DNA of 64,000 bases from Pictodentalium vernedei (Eukaryota > Mollusca > Scaphopoda > Dentaliida > Dentaliidae). The stretch lies in contig CM062292.1 in the NCBI GenBank assembly GCA_031216915.1, positions 208,651,262 to 208,715,261 of the forward strand, given 5' to 3'. The notes under the pieces are model-generated. The model worked only from the letters and a program-made list of their open reading frames with translations, had not been told where the DNA came from and ran no database searches. The position numbers and the translations under genes were made by a program. Positions 1 through 12,196 of the stretch are shown piece by piece (position 1 is the first letter of the stretch; the number at the start of each line of letters is the position of its first letter).

Positions 1-545
1 GATCATTCAGCTGTGACAGCTGCCCAAGCCCAAAACCCGAAAACCTTTAGCACAGTCTACAGTTCATATTTATGGAGGGATTTCATTGTAACTTGGTAGG
101 TTGATTCCATATAATGTCTAGATGATAACGTCCCCTTTTGGTCTCGATTGGTCAACTGTGACGGCTACAGGGGCCCGAAGCCCGAAAACCTTTAGCAAAG
201 GCTACAGGTCATATTTATGAAGGGATTTCATTGTAACTTGGTAGGATGACTCCAGATAATGCCTAGGTGAGAATGTCCCCTTTTGGTTGCGATCATTCAA
301 CCATGATGGCTGCCTGAGCCCAAAACCCGAAAACCTTTAGCACAGACTACAGGTCATATTTATGAAGGGATTTCATTGTAACTTGGTAGGATGACTCAGT
401 GTAATGTCTAGATGAGGACGTCCTCTTTTGGTTGCGATTGGTCAACTGTGATAGCTACAGGGGCCTGAAGCCTGAAAACCTTCAGCACAGTCTACAGGTC
501 ATATTTATGAAGGGATTTCATTGTAACTTGCTAGGATGACTCGTT
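1..545. repeat. 145-bp satellite, alternating A/B monomers (290-bp dimer)
   Basis: Four head-to-tail monomers start at 1, 146, 291 and 436. The first three are exactly 145 bp; the fourth breaks off near 545. Monomers 1 and 3 begin GATCATTCA and carry GCCCAAAACCCGAAAACC. Monomers 2 and 4 begin GATTGGTCAACTGTG and carry a GCTACAGGGGCC block. The alternation means the real unit is a 290-bp dimer. All share TTTATGAAGGGATTTCATTG. The array runs off the left edge. It lies in what must be an intron of the PCMT1-like gene. Confidence 0.9.
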
Positions 546-903
546 TTGGAATAATTTCACTGTAAATTGGTAACTTTTGTTGATATACATTAACTGTGAG
601 GGCCACATACATTAACTGTGAGGGCTACATTAACCCACCCCTCAATGCTTCAGTACAGTCTACACCTCATATTATTTTTATTGAAAACAGCATACAGGGA
701 ACAGAAATTGACATATTCCCAATTATCACAATTCTTGTCTTATTTCATAATCCTTTCATAAACATTGAACATTATCCTTTTCATCAAACATAACACACAG
801 TCAAGTTAAGCTACAGTGTCATTGCCACTTTCATTCCAGCAATCCAGTTGTGAAGAGATCAGTGTGTTTAGTTAACACAAAACCACATACATTTCTCTTT
901 CAG
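546..903. other. Intronic DNA before the PCMT1-like last exon
   Basis: No coding signal is seen here. A short direct duplication (ATACATTAACTGTGAGGGC) occurs at 586-606 and 607-628. The segment ends in a pyrimidine-rich tract and TTTCAG (898-903), a good 3' splice acceptor for the following exon. Confidence 0.6.
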
Positions 904-1080
904 CTTGTGGAGCAGTTGAAGCCTGGAGGAAGGTTGATAATACCTGTCGGTGAGCAAAGAGACAACCAGGTCTTGCAACAGATTGACAAACTACAAGACG
1001 GAACTATTCATCAGAAGAACTTGATGGGTGTGATTTTTGTGCCACTGACTAGTAAAGAGAAGCAGTGGAACAGCTGCTGA
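904..1080 (+). CDS. PCMT1: Protein-L-isoaspartate O-methyltransferase, terminal exon
   Basis: This exon encodes the last 58 residues of a PCMT1-type enzyme, which uses S-adenosylmethionine to methylate isoaspartyl residues of damaged cytosolic proteins and so starts their repair. Recognition rests on the diagnostic C-terminal blocks [20 protein letters not shown] and [15 protein letters not shown], which match the vertebrate and invertebrate enzyme almost residue for residue. The exon starts in phase 0 directly after TTTCAG at 898-903 and stops at TGA 1078-1080. The catalytic SAM-binding exons must lie left of this window. The open frame reaches further upstream (to 850), but that part has no similarity and lies before the splice site. 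There are no internal stops, so this looks like a working host gene, in contrast to the rest of the window. Confidence 0.93.
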   Translation, partial: LVEQLKPGGRLIIPVGEQRDNQVLQQIDKLQDGTIHQKNLMGVIFVPLTSKEKQWNSC

Positions 1081-1208
1081 TTTAAACAGTGTGTTGATAC
1101 AACGACTTGTATAGGGCCGACAATTTCACAAAAAGATTTGTTTCTTTTGCGTGGAGGTAACATGAAACCAAACTCATGCAAATAGTTGATTACTTAACTA
1201 TTTACCTA

Positions 1209-1214
1209 ATAAAT
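1209..1214 (+). promoter_or_regulatory. Candidate poly(A) signal of the PCMT1-like gene
   Basis: AATAAA sits 129 bp after the stop codon, at a plausible distance for a short 3' UTR. No cDNA is available to confirm it. Confidence 0.4.
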
Positions 1215-1228
1215 CGGATGCTTCTGTC

Positions 1229-1483
1229 CAGGCCTGAAAATAAGCAGTCTGACATTAGCAAAATGAGGTCCCCAGAGGGTGAATTTGATGATGCTATCCC
1301 ATACAGTGGGCTAATTTATCCTCTGGGTACCTCTTTCTGTTTAGTATTGAGACACTGATTCAGATTGAGGTTCACAGAGGGTAAATTTAGTGATGCTACC
1401 CTGCTATGCAGGGTAGCATCACTAAATTCACCCTCTGGGGACCTCATTTTGCAGATGACAGTCTGCTTATTTTCTGGCCTGCA
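1229..1483. repeat. Nested inverted repeat, MITE-like
   Basis: The left arm (about 1230-1305, starting GGCCTGAAAATAAGCAGTCT) is the reverse complement of the right arm (about 1409-1481). A second, tighter palindrome sits inside it: GAGGTTCACAGAGGG...GATGCTACCC (1366-1401) pairs with GGGTAGCATC...CCCTCTGGGGACCTC (1411-1445). The segment therefore holds one inner hairpin plus a further diverged copy of the left arm. No target-site duplication could be identified. Confidence 0.75.
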
Positions 1484-1562
1484 TCTATCTGCAAAATGTG
1501 CAAATTTAGTTGTTGGAAAAAATTTGATTCAAAATTTCAACTAAACTATATCATGCGACCTT

Positions 1563-1601
1563 CCTCATTGGAATGAGCTCGATGAGCTTGTTCCAATGAG
1601 G
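1563..1601. mobile_element. Core palindrome of TTAA-MITE family 1 (diverged copy)
   Basis: CCTCATTGGAATGAGCTC is followed by GATGAGCTTGTTCCAATGAGG. The same palindrome marks the centre of better-preserved MITEs at 26885-27128, 37290-37548 and 46107-46361. Here the outer arms are too diverged to set ends. Confidence 0.6.
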
Positions 1602-1824
1602 GGTCACAGGATATGGTTTTGTTGAAATTATTTGAAAAATAATATATTTTGATATCATCTGCATTGTGTAAAGAACATTTTCTGTCATGGCATTTTCAGC
1701 CAGCAGATATAATCCTGACTGCCTGATATTCCAACAATATCATAAAGGCATGTCTTTGATGGAGGCCTGCCTTCATGATGTAGTTAGAATATTTTATCAG
1801 TTGTGACTCTAGCCATAACAGGCG

Positions 1825-2180
1825 GAACAAATCAGGTTTACATCCCCATCTCATCTTCACAATTCCCCTTGCCTCAATATACCAAATTGGTCACGAACAG
1901 ACATATGTGCAATTATCCATATTGGATATTCATTATTCATTAAATATGAAAGTTTTGTGCGCATATTCAATTTGTTTCCGTTGGAAATCCAGTAGTTGCA
2001 CGAGCCCATTTCAGCATGGCATTTTATTCCGAATTTTCTAGTGATGAACTGATTATCAAAACCTGCTTTGAACCGATTATTTCTCTGCCGATTATGCCGA
2101 TTCCAATGGTTGAAATAGGACACAGAAGAAAATCTGTTGGTGCCTGTTATACTACAGAATTTCATTGATAAATCACCAAT
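1825..2180. repeat. Dispersed repeat R, copy 1
   Basis: From GGAACAAATCAGGTTTAC through CCCATTTCAGCATGGCATTTTATT the sequence matches 20975-21180 with scattered differences. The following block (about 2035-2110, TTTCTAGTGATGAACTGATTATC) matches the reverse complement of about 20580-20660, so the second locus is partly inverted relative to this one. No coding capacity is seen. Confidence 0.75.
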
Positions 2181-2418
2181 TACAAAAGCTTAATATCACA
2201 TAATTTCTCAGAGAATGCAATATTAGCCAAAATAATATTTGCATTTTTGAGGGTTCGGGTGAGGGAAGAAGATCATTATTAACGATACAATCACACGATA
2301 TTGTTCTTTTATAACAATCATCTATCACTGAAAAAAGAGTGTTTTTTCTCCAATTTTAATTTTTTATTGTATTGTGATGCTTGCATAATGAAGTACCACA
2401 GACTACCGACTGAACACA

Positions 2419-4611
2419 TTTTATTAGCTCAAATTTGGCAAAGCCAAATTTGAGCTTATGCCATGGCCAGTTGTCCATTTGTCCATCAACAATTCAATAC
2501 GGCTTGGGCTAGAGGCTGTATTTATGAACCGATCTTCACGAAACTTCTCGGGTACCTTTGTTATGACCGTGGGACGAGAACCAGTGTTTTGGGGTCCGAT
2601 CTGAAATTCAAGTTGGCCGCTGGCAGCCATTTTGTACAAAATTAGGTGCGATCAGATTTTTGCGCAGAACTTCCATATGAAAGCGCTGATTTGAATAATT
2701 TTTTGTATGAATGTTTAGTACCATGGGATACATCACATATAATACAGGTTTTTTTCTTGTGCATAAATTATGCAAATTAGACTAATTTTGATGTTTTTTG
2801 GTGTTAATTTTAGCACTGTAAGTGCAAATGCCATATGGCATCGGGCTAGAGGCCGTATTTATGAACCCGATCATTACGAAACTTCTTGGGTACCTTTGGT
2901 ATCACCGTGGGACGAGAACGAGTGTTTTGGGGTCTGGTCCAAAATTCAAGATGGCCAATGGCAGCCATTTTGTGCAAAATTAGGTGCAATCAGATTTTTG
3001 CACAGAACTTTCCTTCCATATGAAAGCGCTGATTTGAATAATTTTTTGTGTGAATGTTTAGTACCATGGGATACATCACGTATAATACAGGTTTTTTTCT
3101 CGTGCAGAAATTATGCAAATTAATGAACTTTGATTTTTTCAGTGCGACTTACACACAGTAAGTACACATGTCAATACGGCTCGGGCTAGAATCTGTATTT
3201 ATGAACCGATCTTCACGAAACATCTTGGGTACCTTTGTTATCACCTTGGGACGAGAACGAATGTTTCTGGGTGCGGTCTAAAATTCAAGATGGCTGCCAG
3301 TGGCCATTTTGTACCGAAATTAAGTCTAAGACCTCACAAAGTAGATCTTCTGTTTCTCAGGACATTTTTTGTAAAACTGCATGCGGGCGGGCGTTTTTTT
3401 TTTTATTTTTTATTTTTGTAATTATTTCTTTACCATTAAAAAGTTCATGTTCTTGGTTTGTTTTATGTTTTAGGCCTCATAACCTACAGAATAGCATGGG
3501 AAGTGGTGTATTACATCCCTTGAGTGCAAGAAGGCTTTGCAATGCTAATTTTATTAACTTGGGTAAAATATCAGACATAAACCATTTGATTTTGATTTTT
3601 TTAAGTTTGGATTGGTTATAAAAAGAGAGCATGCGGCAGCCAAAAGGACCATGTGGGAGGGCCTGAGAAACAGATTTTTATTTTTTTGAGGCCTAATCAG
3701 TTTTTTGTACACAACTTCTATACGGCTCAGACTATAGGCTGTATTTATGAACCAATTGTTCCAAAACTTCTTGGGTACCTTTGTTATCACTGGAATGAGA
3801 ACGAGTGTTTTTCAGTGTGGTCCGAAATTCAAAATGGCCACCAGCAGCCATTTTGTACCAAAATTAGTGCAATCAGTCTTTTGTACAGAACTTCTGTATG
3901 AAAGTTCTGATTTCAATAAATTTTTGTATGAATGTTTAGTAACATGGAATACATCACATATTATTGTACGGGTTTTTTCTCTTGCAGAAATTATGCAAAT
4001 TAGATGAACTTTGATTTATTCAGTGCTACTGATACAATGTAAGTACACATGTCAATACGGCTCAGGCTAGAGGCTGTATTTATGAACCGATCTTCACAAA
4101 ACTTCTTGGGTACCTTTGTTATCACCTTGGGACGAGAATGAGTGTTTCTGGGTGCAGTCCAAAATTCAAGATGGCTACCAGTGGCCATTTTGTACAGAAA
4201 TTAGGTCCAATCAGTTTTTTGTCACAACTTCTATACAGCTCGTATTTATGAACTGATCTTCACGAAACTTCTTGGATATCTTTGTTTTCACCTTGGGACA
4301 GGAACGAGTGTGTTTTGGGGTGCCTTTGTTATCACTGTGCTATGAGTACAAAAATTTTGGGGTTCAGTCAGACCCACCCTGGGACTCAAAGATTTTTTTC
4401 TAGTTTAGCATCTGACTGTCACCCACCTTTACAATACTTTACCTATACATTTGTTACAGGCACCGGTCAGTATTTATGTACAGACCGTTACAATACTTTA
4501 TATGTACTTTTGTTATCAGGTTATTACCTAGATGTTTGTCATTGCTGTGTCACATACTATACATATACATGTCTTGACAAATTGAGCTACAGTGTCATTG
4601 ACACTTTCATT
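2419..4611 (+). mobile_element. Helentron-like non-autonomous element A1 with ~335-bp tandem array
   Basis: The 5' end reads TTATTAGCTCAAATTTGG, followed by a hairpin (GGCAAAGCC-type) and the GTCCGT/GTCCAT-rich leader seen in the sister copies at 16923 and 24132. The body holds about five ~338-bp units, each starting near a GGCTAGAGGC...TATTTATGAACCGATCTT block (around 2508, 2848, 3186, 3725, 4064). The 3' end has AAATTGAGCTAC and the hairpin AGTGTCATTGACACT (4591-4605). The 5' AGCTCAA/TTT and 3' AAATTGAGCT form short subterminal inverted repeats. These are Helentron/HINE traits, but no Rep/helicase is encoded and the class assignment is inference. A Harbinger-like MITE interrupts it at 3330-3693. 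Confidence 0.6.
3330..3693. mobile_element. PIF/Harbinger-like MITE inserted in element A1
   Basis: The terminal inverted repeats are GACCTCACAAAG...CTGTTTCTCAG at the left and CTGAGAAACAG...TTTTTGAGGCC at the right, flanked by TAA on both sides (3327-3329 and 3694-3696). A 3-bp TAA duplication and a GGCC-type end fit PIF/Harbinger. Sister units of the A1 array run straight through the insertion point. A second copy starts at 51774. Confidence 0.65.
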
Positions 4612-4641
4612 TTTATGTCCTTGTGAAATTCTAGTTTATCT

Positions 4642-4667
4642 CCCCCCCCCCCCCCCCCCCCCCCCCC
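4642..4667. repeat. Poly(C) tract
   Basis: An uninterrupted run of 26 C. It lies just after the Helentron-like 3' end. Similar runs of C or G recur throughout the window. Confidence 0.95.
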
Positions 4668-4921
4668 GCACCCATCCACTCAGAGGTCCTCTAACAGTGC
4701 TCTCAGTAGTCACAATTAACAATTACAGTATGCGTATGCTCAGAGGGTATGCCATTTGAAACACGGGACGTGGTATTTACATTTCATCAAAATGCAGAGT
4801 TATCCGGTGAAACTCTGTGTTACATCAGAGATAACTAACACTGTGTTGGTTGGTGATTTTGTGTGAAAGAGATTAACACAGAAATTGCTACTGTGTTCAT
4901 TTAAGTGTTTTGTGTGTGAAT

Positions 4922-4961
4922 CATAGAAATCGGATATAAAAAGACTTTTCCGATTTCTATG
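4922..4961. repeat. Short inverted repeat
   Basis: CATAGAAATCGGA pairs with TCCGATTTCTATG around a 14-nt loop. It is perfect over 13 bp. The surrounding 4668-5185 holds nothing else recognisable. Confidence 0.8.
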
Positions 4962-5185
4962 GTTTGAATAACAACTTACAAAGTAACTGCACAGTTTGCA
5001 AGTTGGTGTGCATTAATTTGGTAATAACTGTACATGCAGCGTAATTTTGTGACGATGAGCCACAGAAACTGGCGAAGAGGCAATTTAAAAACTCAGAAGA
5101 CAAATCTTGTATCCATCAAACCCTACTGGATGGGGCGAAGTTATAGAGACGCTAAACACAGATTCACAAGAATAATAAAACAATC

Positions 5186-5435
5186 TTAACTGGTAGAGTG
5201 CTGGAAGCCCATATTTGGGCTTTACCCTGAAGTACAGTTACCACAACTTAAAGGCCTAAAATTCAGTGGATGTGCTTTGGTTTATCTTTGAAGTGAAATT
5301 ATTTAGTCTGTTAGGATTTGCCTTGTTACAATTTATGGGAGAGTGCCTACTGGCACTCTCCCATAAATTGTAACAAAGCAAAGACACGTGAACAAATTCT
5401 GATGACCAAAAATAATTTAGCACTCTACCAGTTAA
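5186..5435. mobile_element. TTAA-MITE family 2, complete copy
   Basis: This 250-bp element begins TTAACTGGTAGAGTG and ends CACTCTACCAGTTAA. TTAA at both ends (5186-5189 and 5432-5435) is the likely target duplication, as for piggyBac-type elements. Its centre is a long perfect palindrome (5325-5373; GTTACAATTTATGGGAGAG, then CTCTCCCATAAATTGTAAC). A second copy is at 21926-22225 and a split copy at about 32872-34520. Confidence 0.8.
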
Positions 5436-8400
5436 ATACATTTCCCGAATCTCACTCGAAATTTCATACGCCATTTGCAAAACCCATATACAATGTATAC
5501 CATTACAAATACTGCGAAATAATGCCTGGACTAGCAACTATGTGTCGGCAGGATATACTCGCAGCAAGTCGATTTTATCGTCTTAGAAAATGTACAGAAT
5601 TTGCATTCAGCTGATGCATTGTAACGGAAGAAAAAACAAACAAAATAAAACATGTCGACTTAATCAATTTGGATGTACTGTACAGAACGACATTTTAATA
5701 TTTACAAGAATGTACCAATTGTACAGGCATGCTCCATGTACAACAAACTAAACTAGAAAGAAGACCCTCGATATAAATTTTACAGCATCGGGGAGTCGAG
5801 CAGAAAATCACAGCCCTTCTCATAGCAGAACACAAGTCTAGGCTCCTCATAGACTTGCATCCGTATCCGTACGAGGAGGTAATCATGGGTAACGAACTAC
5901 CAACTTTCCAAACACCACAGCTCCCCCCCACCCCCCCTCCACCACTAGCTTTGCTTTGGAAGCAAAAGATAACAAATGTTATTCTCAGGTTTTGCGGGTG
6001 GTCATTATCATCTTCGATCAAGATTTATTCAAGCAATTAACACCAACAGATACTGATTGTGAAAACAATATGAAAATGAAAAAGGTGTTAAAAAACAAAA
6101 GTCCATAAAAATATGGGTAATTATTTTATTCATCACAAATACCTATCCCCCCCCCCCCCCCTCCAATCGGGCCAGATCAGTTCAACACACACACACGTTT
6201 CCGTCTGGTTTGGTGGTAGTGTTGTTTATAACTTATGATAAGGGTATGCCTACCGTTCACAACTGAACAGCACTTTTTTTTAAGCATACATGTACATTCC
6301 CACTCTTTCTCAAGTGGACAGTTAAAATTCACAATACGGTGCTTTTAAATTTCACTCGTAAGTAATCCACAATTAAACACTGTTTAAACAAACCTTAAAA
6401 TTTATTTATTTTTGAAAGATGTCCATGAAACCTTTCCAACAATCCTTGTAAACGTTAGTGCAGTGTTAAAAAAGGCAGAGACAAGTGAAAAAATGGTCTG
6501 CATTCTCGCGCTAGATTCGATTGAAATTAGTTTTTCATTTTCTGTCCATGGGTGGCTTTTTGGGTGAATTGATATTCTGGCGCGGTATACTGTACCTCTA
6601 TTTGATGGGTTAATATGAAGGGAGACATTTCCAAAGGACCCAGAACAATCAAAAGCATGTAACAACTTTTTATTCATGAAAAATATCTTAAAGAAAGTTT
6701 TAGAAAACTTAGTTTTTCTTGACGTTGTGGTCAACTTTCTCGTTCACACCATGACACGCGGTTCGAAAAGTTTCTATAACTCCTCTGTTTTGCACCACAC
6801 GTGGCTCGACCCATCATTCATGTGATTTGAACATTCCATTCTCTGACACTTTGAATGCCTATGCTTTTGATTGTGAGCATTGTGTAACCTGTCTTGAATC
6901 CACCCACAGTACATGGAGAAGGTTTTGGAGCAGAAACACCACCAGAGTGGAATTCCCACACCTACATGTACCGGTCCAGATTATGTTATGTTAAAGAAAA
7001 CATATCAATTTCAAATGATGAGCTTCGAACCAATTCCAAAAGCCCATCCACTGAACCATAATCATAATGAATTATTGATTCTCAATGTCACATCAGCAAC
7101 TGAGGATATATCGCCGCAGATGTGGCATTAAGCACCAATTAATATGATTGCCATCTCTCTCATGATTGCCATCCTTCTAGATGAAAACACATGTATGGGG
7201 CATGTGTGCATTAATCCTGCCTCAGAGAAGAATTTTCTATTGGGAGGGGGTCTTTACTTGACCACTCTTCATTGGAGAAGGGAGGAAATCAGCATTTATA
7301 GATTACTTTGACTCTCCTCGGGAATTCTGAAGGTGTGGGTGCTTGGCTTCCTTCCTCTTCTTGTCGCCTGGGTGGGTGGATCATTGTGTCTGGGCTGCCT
7401 TTTTTTTTTTTGCTTCTGACTGCCCTAGCCTAGAATTTGACAAACAACAACACTCTGTCATTCAAGGGTGTTAAGGGGCTCACATACGTCGAACACGAAA
7501 ACATGTTTATATGAATATGAAACATTAATTTGAATTTAACAACGCATGGGCGTCCGGGGGGATTTTTGTTTACTTTAGGGTCGGGGGGGGGGGGGGGAGG
7601 GGGGGGGGAGGGAGTGTTGGATGAAACAAAATTACTGTTGAAGTATTAAGTTTTATGTAGAATTTATCGATTTTTTTAGTACTATACAGTAAAGACAATA
7701 TTATTTTATTACTAACCCTTGGCCGACCGCTGTTTTTTCGCGGTTTCATGTGAGAAGACCCTGGTTACTTCTGTGCTTCTGTGCTTCCAACCGCCTCCCT
7801 ATTCCTACATGTATGTCTTTTGTCGCTTGTTCGCTTCCGAGTGTCAACATTTACATGTATACGAGTAGGCTAGTAGAATAATACATGAGATGATGTGCGA
7901 GTTATTTAGATTTCCTGGTACCTACATCACAGTGTACAACGACGTTTGTGTCAATGTATAGGCCCGCATGTATTTTTAAGACAATGCATTTGATGAAAAA
8001 AACATTGAATCTGTGAAAAGTGGCTCTAAATGTATTTTTAGCTGCGACTAGCAGCTCTATAAGTGTCAATGTCGATCTCTCTGTGACCAACGTGTTTCAA
8101 AACTCGATAACTTTTGAAATACTTGATGGAATGACTTTATATTTGGCATGTAAATCTTATTGATGTCTAGCCACTGTTCAATGCATGTGTTGTTCCAAAT
8201 ATTTTTCTTGGAGTTATGGCCCTTGATGAACTTAGAATTTTGTGAGATTGCACCACCCGTCGCAGCTACGGCGTCGATGTCGAAATTTTTCTTGAATATC
8301 CTTGAGAGCTTTGTTGCTATCAAAGGCAGCTCGGTTCCAGTACTGTGACATTTGGGACTGACCAAACTGCGAAAATTGTCTGGGTTGAGTTACAATGGAA

Positions 8401-9343
8401 CCAGAAAACAGTGGGAGGTTCATCAGCAATATCTAATTCTTATATATTCCTGATTTGATATTACCTACGCATCGGAGTCTACCGGTGGAAATGGGGGGGG
8501 GGTTGAGGGGGGATCTACTGTCAATTGTCGAATTAACTTTCTTTTCTACATCGTGCCATCCTTTATTCTTTTAGTAGATTTATTCACGCAGGTTTTAATT
8601 TAATTGTCACCGAGCACAGGATCAATTTTCAATAATAAATAGCAAGCTGTTAAAAGTCCTCAAATCAATTCATCAAACTCAATATACAAGATTTATTTAA
8701 ATGACATGTACTCGGTGAAACACTGAGTCACTTCAATCAACAGCACGAATAAGCCGTCGCAACTGTTTATCACCATGGACTTGGGCAGCTAATCTTTTAC
8801 ACACAGCAAACGCGGTGTGTAAAAGTCGACACAGTGTTCCACGGAGTCAATTTAGATAAAATCACCTGTCACCGCTCCGAGTGGATGAGATATTATACAC
8901 TCTGGACGTACTGTAGAAAGCAAGGTGAATGCTATTACCCCTTTCTCATGGTCTTGGAAGTGTGAATTTCTGACTGAATCTTTTCTTTTTGTGTTTGACT
9001 ATTTCCGAATCTTGTTGAATTGTTATCAGTGAGAAAAGATTGTTTTCCAGTTTTTATAGTAAGAGAAGATTGTTTCAGAATAAACTCTCAATCAATCAGA
9101 GGTTTTGTTTATTCTCTTTATTATTATAGACGTTCGTGGTTGTGTTGACAATACAGGCACACACAAAATAATTTTTTCTAAAGTCTGCTGATGATATTGG
9201 TATGGCTTTTCCCACCATAAGTATAAAACTTGTGCCAGGCAATCAAACAGTAATCGCAATGCAATGTGGTAATAAATAAAGGATTCAAACTCGTTACACA
9301 ATATAAGATTTATAAGGTCAGTATCAACCTGTTTGTGCATTTT
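5436..9343. other. 3.9 kb with no recognisable gene
   Basis: Open frames here are short, unrelated to any family I recognise, and often built on low-complexity DNA. The stretch contains a poly(C) run near 6149-6162, G-rich tracts near 7584-7620 and 8493-8503, and CA repeats near 6185-6196. At 8095-8260 there is wording typical of non-coding dispersed repeats (GGAGTTATGGCCCTTGATGAAC). No RNA gene was found. A host intron or intergenic spacer is the simplest reading. Confidence 0.5.
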
Positions 9344-9362
9344 TTTCTTATCAACCTACTCA

Positions 9363-9607
9363 CAATTGTTTACTTCAGGCTTGCACTACAGTGGAAGTCC
9401 CTAACTCGGATAAAATACTCTCTATTTTTGTCTTTCCCAAGCAATTTGGGAAAGAAAAGTAGTGCAAAATCACCAATAAAAAATAAGCCAAAACTGGGTC
9501 GAGTGCAACCGGCGCAGACCCAGTACGGGACGCTCTCTCCCAAGTACAACTCCACGACTTCCGTTGCCAGTGCGCATATACCGTCTCTAAAGACTCATTC
9601 TTTTTAT
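9363..9607 (+). repeat. DIRS left inverted terminal repeat
   Basis: It starts at CACAATTGTTTACTTCAGG and ends near AAAGACTCATTCTTTTT. It matches the reverse complement of 15549-15790 with fewer than about ten differences by eye. The open frames printed across it on both strands are by-products of the repeat, not genes. The leader 9608-10053 holds no recognisable coding sequence. Confidence 0.9.
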
Positions 9608-10053
9608 AACCCGCTTCGTGTCGAGATGTTTTTGCACGCTTATCAGTGTTTCTCCAGCTCGATGTTTGATGATTCCTGATTCATTGCATCAGTGTATCCT
9701 TTGTATTCTCAGGAACAGTGTTTTTTATATTCTCTTTTATATTAATTATCCATAATGTATATTTAATTGTTCTCTCTCGAGTCGCGCGCAAATTTCGTGT
9801 GCCATGCGGTTCGGACTTATAAAATTTCACAATTATTGTTGATGCTTTATTTGCTAATTTTTCTAATTGTGTTAGAGTTAGGTGTCTCATCGGGGTACCA
9901 CTCCTACAGTTTTTCTTCTTTCTTTTGAGAGTAGTCATCCTGTTGTGTGGTTCCCGGTCGACTGTCTGGGGTCTTTGTTTCTGTCACCTTTCTCTCATCT
10001 TTGGGGGTGTTCTGTTTTCTGATTTCACCTTCTCTGCTCCTCTCACCTCTATC

Positions 10054-12196
10054 ATGCCCAGGACAATTCCTTGTGGGCAATGTCTGCTGCCAAAGCATGT
10101 GGACAATTTACATTTGTCTTGTTCCTCCTGTAATGGGTGTTCGGCCGAGCGGCCATGTGGTGTCTGTGGATCATGGTCATTCCACTTTCTGGGTGTCAGT
10201 TAACCGTGTCATTCGTTCTCGTGGCCGTGCCTCCTGCTCCCGCGGGAAAGGAGAACGTGGTCTTTCGGGGCCTCCCGAGCCGACCTTGTCTGGTGAGAGT
10301 TATTCCTCCTCCGTGGGGGATGTGCAGTCTTTTCCTGTAGTGGATACAGCGGGAGCTGTTGAGTGTTCTGGTGAAGAGGTGCCTGGTTCCGGGACTACGG
10401 TCCCCCTCCAGTCGACATCTGAGGCTGTCACTAGAGTTGTGACTCCTCCTTCGGAGCCGAGCCGGTGTGCTCTCTCCACTATTTCACCAGCCTCAACGAC
10501 TCCCGCCGTATCTACTACTACTGCTGGTCCGTCTGCTTCGTCGTCAGTTTCAGCCGGCCTCGGCTTTTGGCTGCATGGGACTGCAGGAATGTCCGGTACT
10601 GAAGACGTGGGATATCGGCCTCAGCCTTCCCTGACTTCAACTCGGCGAAGTCGGAAGGGGCTGCCGGCCGAACCCATCTCTGTAGTCTCTTCACCGTCGA
10701 GCACCACAGTTGTTTCTTTGGATTCGGATGTTCTTAGTGGAAACACTATGAACTCCGTGGAGTTTCCGTCTACTCATTCTGGCCTCACGACCAATTTTGG
10801 GGGACCAACGCCTTTTGTGCAGCCTGGACCTTCTGCCCCGCAGAGGTCCGCAGTGACACTCATGAGTTCTCGCCATATTGATCCTCGGGGTGCCTCGTAC
10901 CCCTATACACGTCTGCCTTCAGATGTTTCGGCTGCCGCCCGTCGTCCCACGTCGGGTGTTTTGGAGGATCGTGACCCTTCCTTCGCTGGTTAAGAGGGTC
11001 AGAGGTGAAGCCACTTTGCCGGTTCCCTCCCCTGTTGCCTTCCTGTTGCTTCCAGCGAGGCAATGAGTGGTTTCCAGGTGCCTCCTATGGCACCGCCTCC
11101 CGGGATTGGAAACAGGCCGGATTCTGATTCCCCTGGTGTCCCGACACCATGGGAGGCGTCGGCTGGTTTGCCCACGATGGGCTATGTGTCTTCCGACTCT
11201 GGGGAGGAGTCCGACATGATTGAGGTCGAGGGCCAGCAGTCTTCGGACTTGGGGGCAGCTCTTGACTTTGTGTTTAGGTTTCTGCCTGATCTCAAACCTG
11301 CTAACCAGCCGACAGTGTCAGCCTGGCCGCGATCATCAGTCGCGCGCCAACAGCCTATGGAGCAACCTGCTTCTGGGCGCCTTCGACCGTGCCAGTCGGT
11401 ACAGGTGGTTGAAGCCTTTTCAGCATTGGACTCCAAGCTGAATTCCAAGGCTCTGAAGACTTCGTTCTTCACCAGGGTTGACACCTTTTTGCCTCCTGTG
11501 CGTTATCGTTCCTACGATTCCCCCAATCCGTCCGTCTGCCAGACTTTGACGGTTCTGGATCAGGAGTCCACTTCCCTTGGGCTTTCCAAGCCCAAGTCTG
11601 CCGTCATTCCAATGACGACTCTGGAGTCCACGTTGGGCTTATCTAGAGAGATGCTTGGCATGCTTTCTCTCTCAGATCACGTCGTCTCAGCTTTGGCTGC
11701 TTATCTGCCTCCAGATAAGTTTGATGAGGTACAGGCTCCTTTGCTTGTGCTGTCCAAGGCGCTTATGCATCTTACTCACACGCATGCCTGTAACACAGCT
11801 AATCTGGAATTAGTTCGAAGGGACGCTGTGCTGGAGACAGGACGATCCCTTCCCGAGGAGCAGCGTGCTGCTCTTCGATCTGCTTCTTTGGCAGGTCCAC
11901 AACTTTTCCATGGTTCCGTGTCGACGGTCCGGGATGACGTCCTACGTCATTCCAAAGATCAGCTGCTGTTTCGTCAGCTTGATTAGCCTTCTAGGGGAGG
12001 CAAGGGCCGTTCCAAGCCTAACAAGTACCCTTCTGCTTCCTCTGTGAAGCAAAAGGCAGGTCCTTCTGCCGCCGCCTCTACTTCTTACTCAAGGGGTAAA
12101 GGTAAGGGTCGGCAGAATCGAGGGAAGTCTCAGGATTCTTCATTTAGTAGAGGAGGTGGTTTCTCCTCTCGTGGGCCTCGTCGGGGCTCGAAATGA
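10054..12196 (+). pseudogene. DIRS ORF1, gag-like nucleocapsid protein (broken)
   Basis: The start chosen is ATG 10054, because the residues right after it form a Cys/His cluster (CGQC, KHVDNLH, CSSC, CGVC) of the kind found at the N-terminus of DIRS ORF1. The frame then shifts by one base near 10170-10185. From there it runs in one frame through a Ser/Pro/Thr-rich region, a conserved middle (about 11400-11980), and a basic tail rich in RG, KG and SRG (11990-12190) that probably binds RNA. That frame is interrupted by TAA at 10991-10993 and TAG at 11984-11986 and ends TGA 12194-12196. It overlaps the next open frame by about 40 bp. One frameshift and two stops make it inactive. The gag role is inferred from position and composition. 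Confidence 0.7.

Noticed and set aside
5855..6040. Pro-rich open frame near 5.9 kb
   Set aside because: Built on a C-rich low-complexity tract; no similarity or splice signals.
8066..8365. 99-codon - strand frame
   Set aside because: Lies in dispersed-repeat wording, no domain, no splice context.
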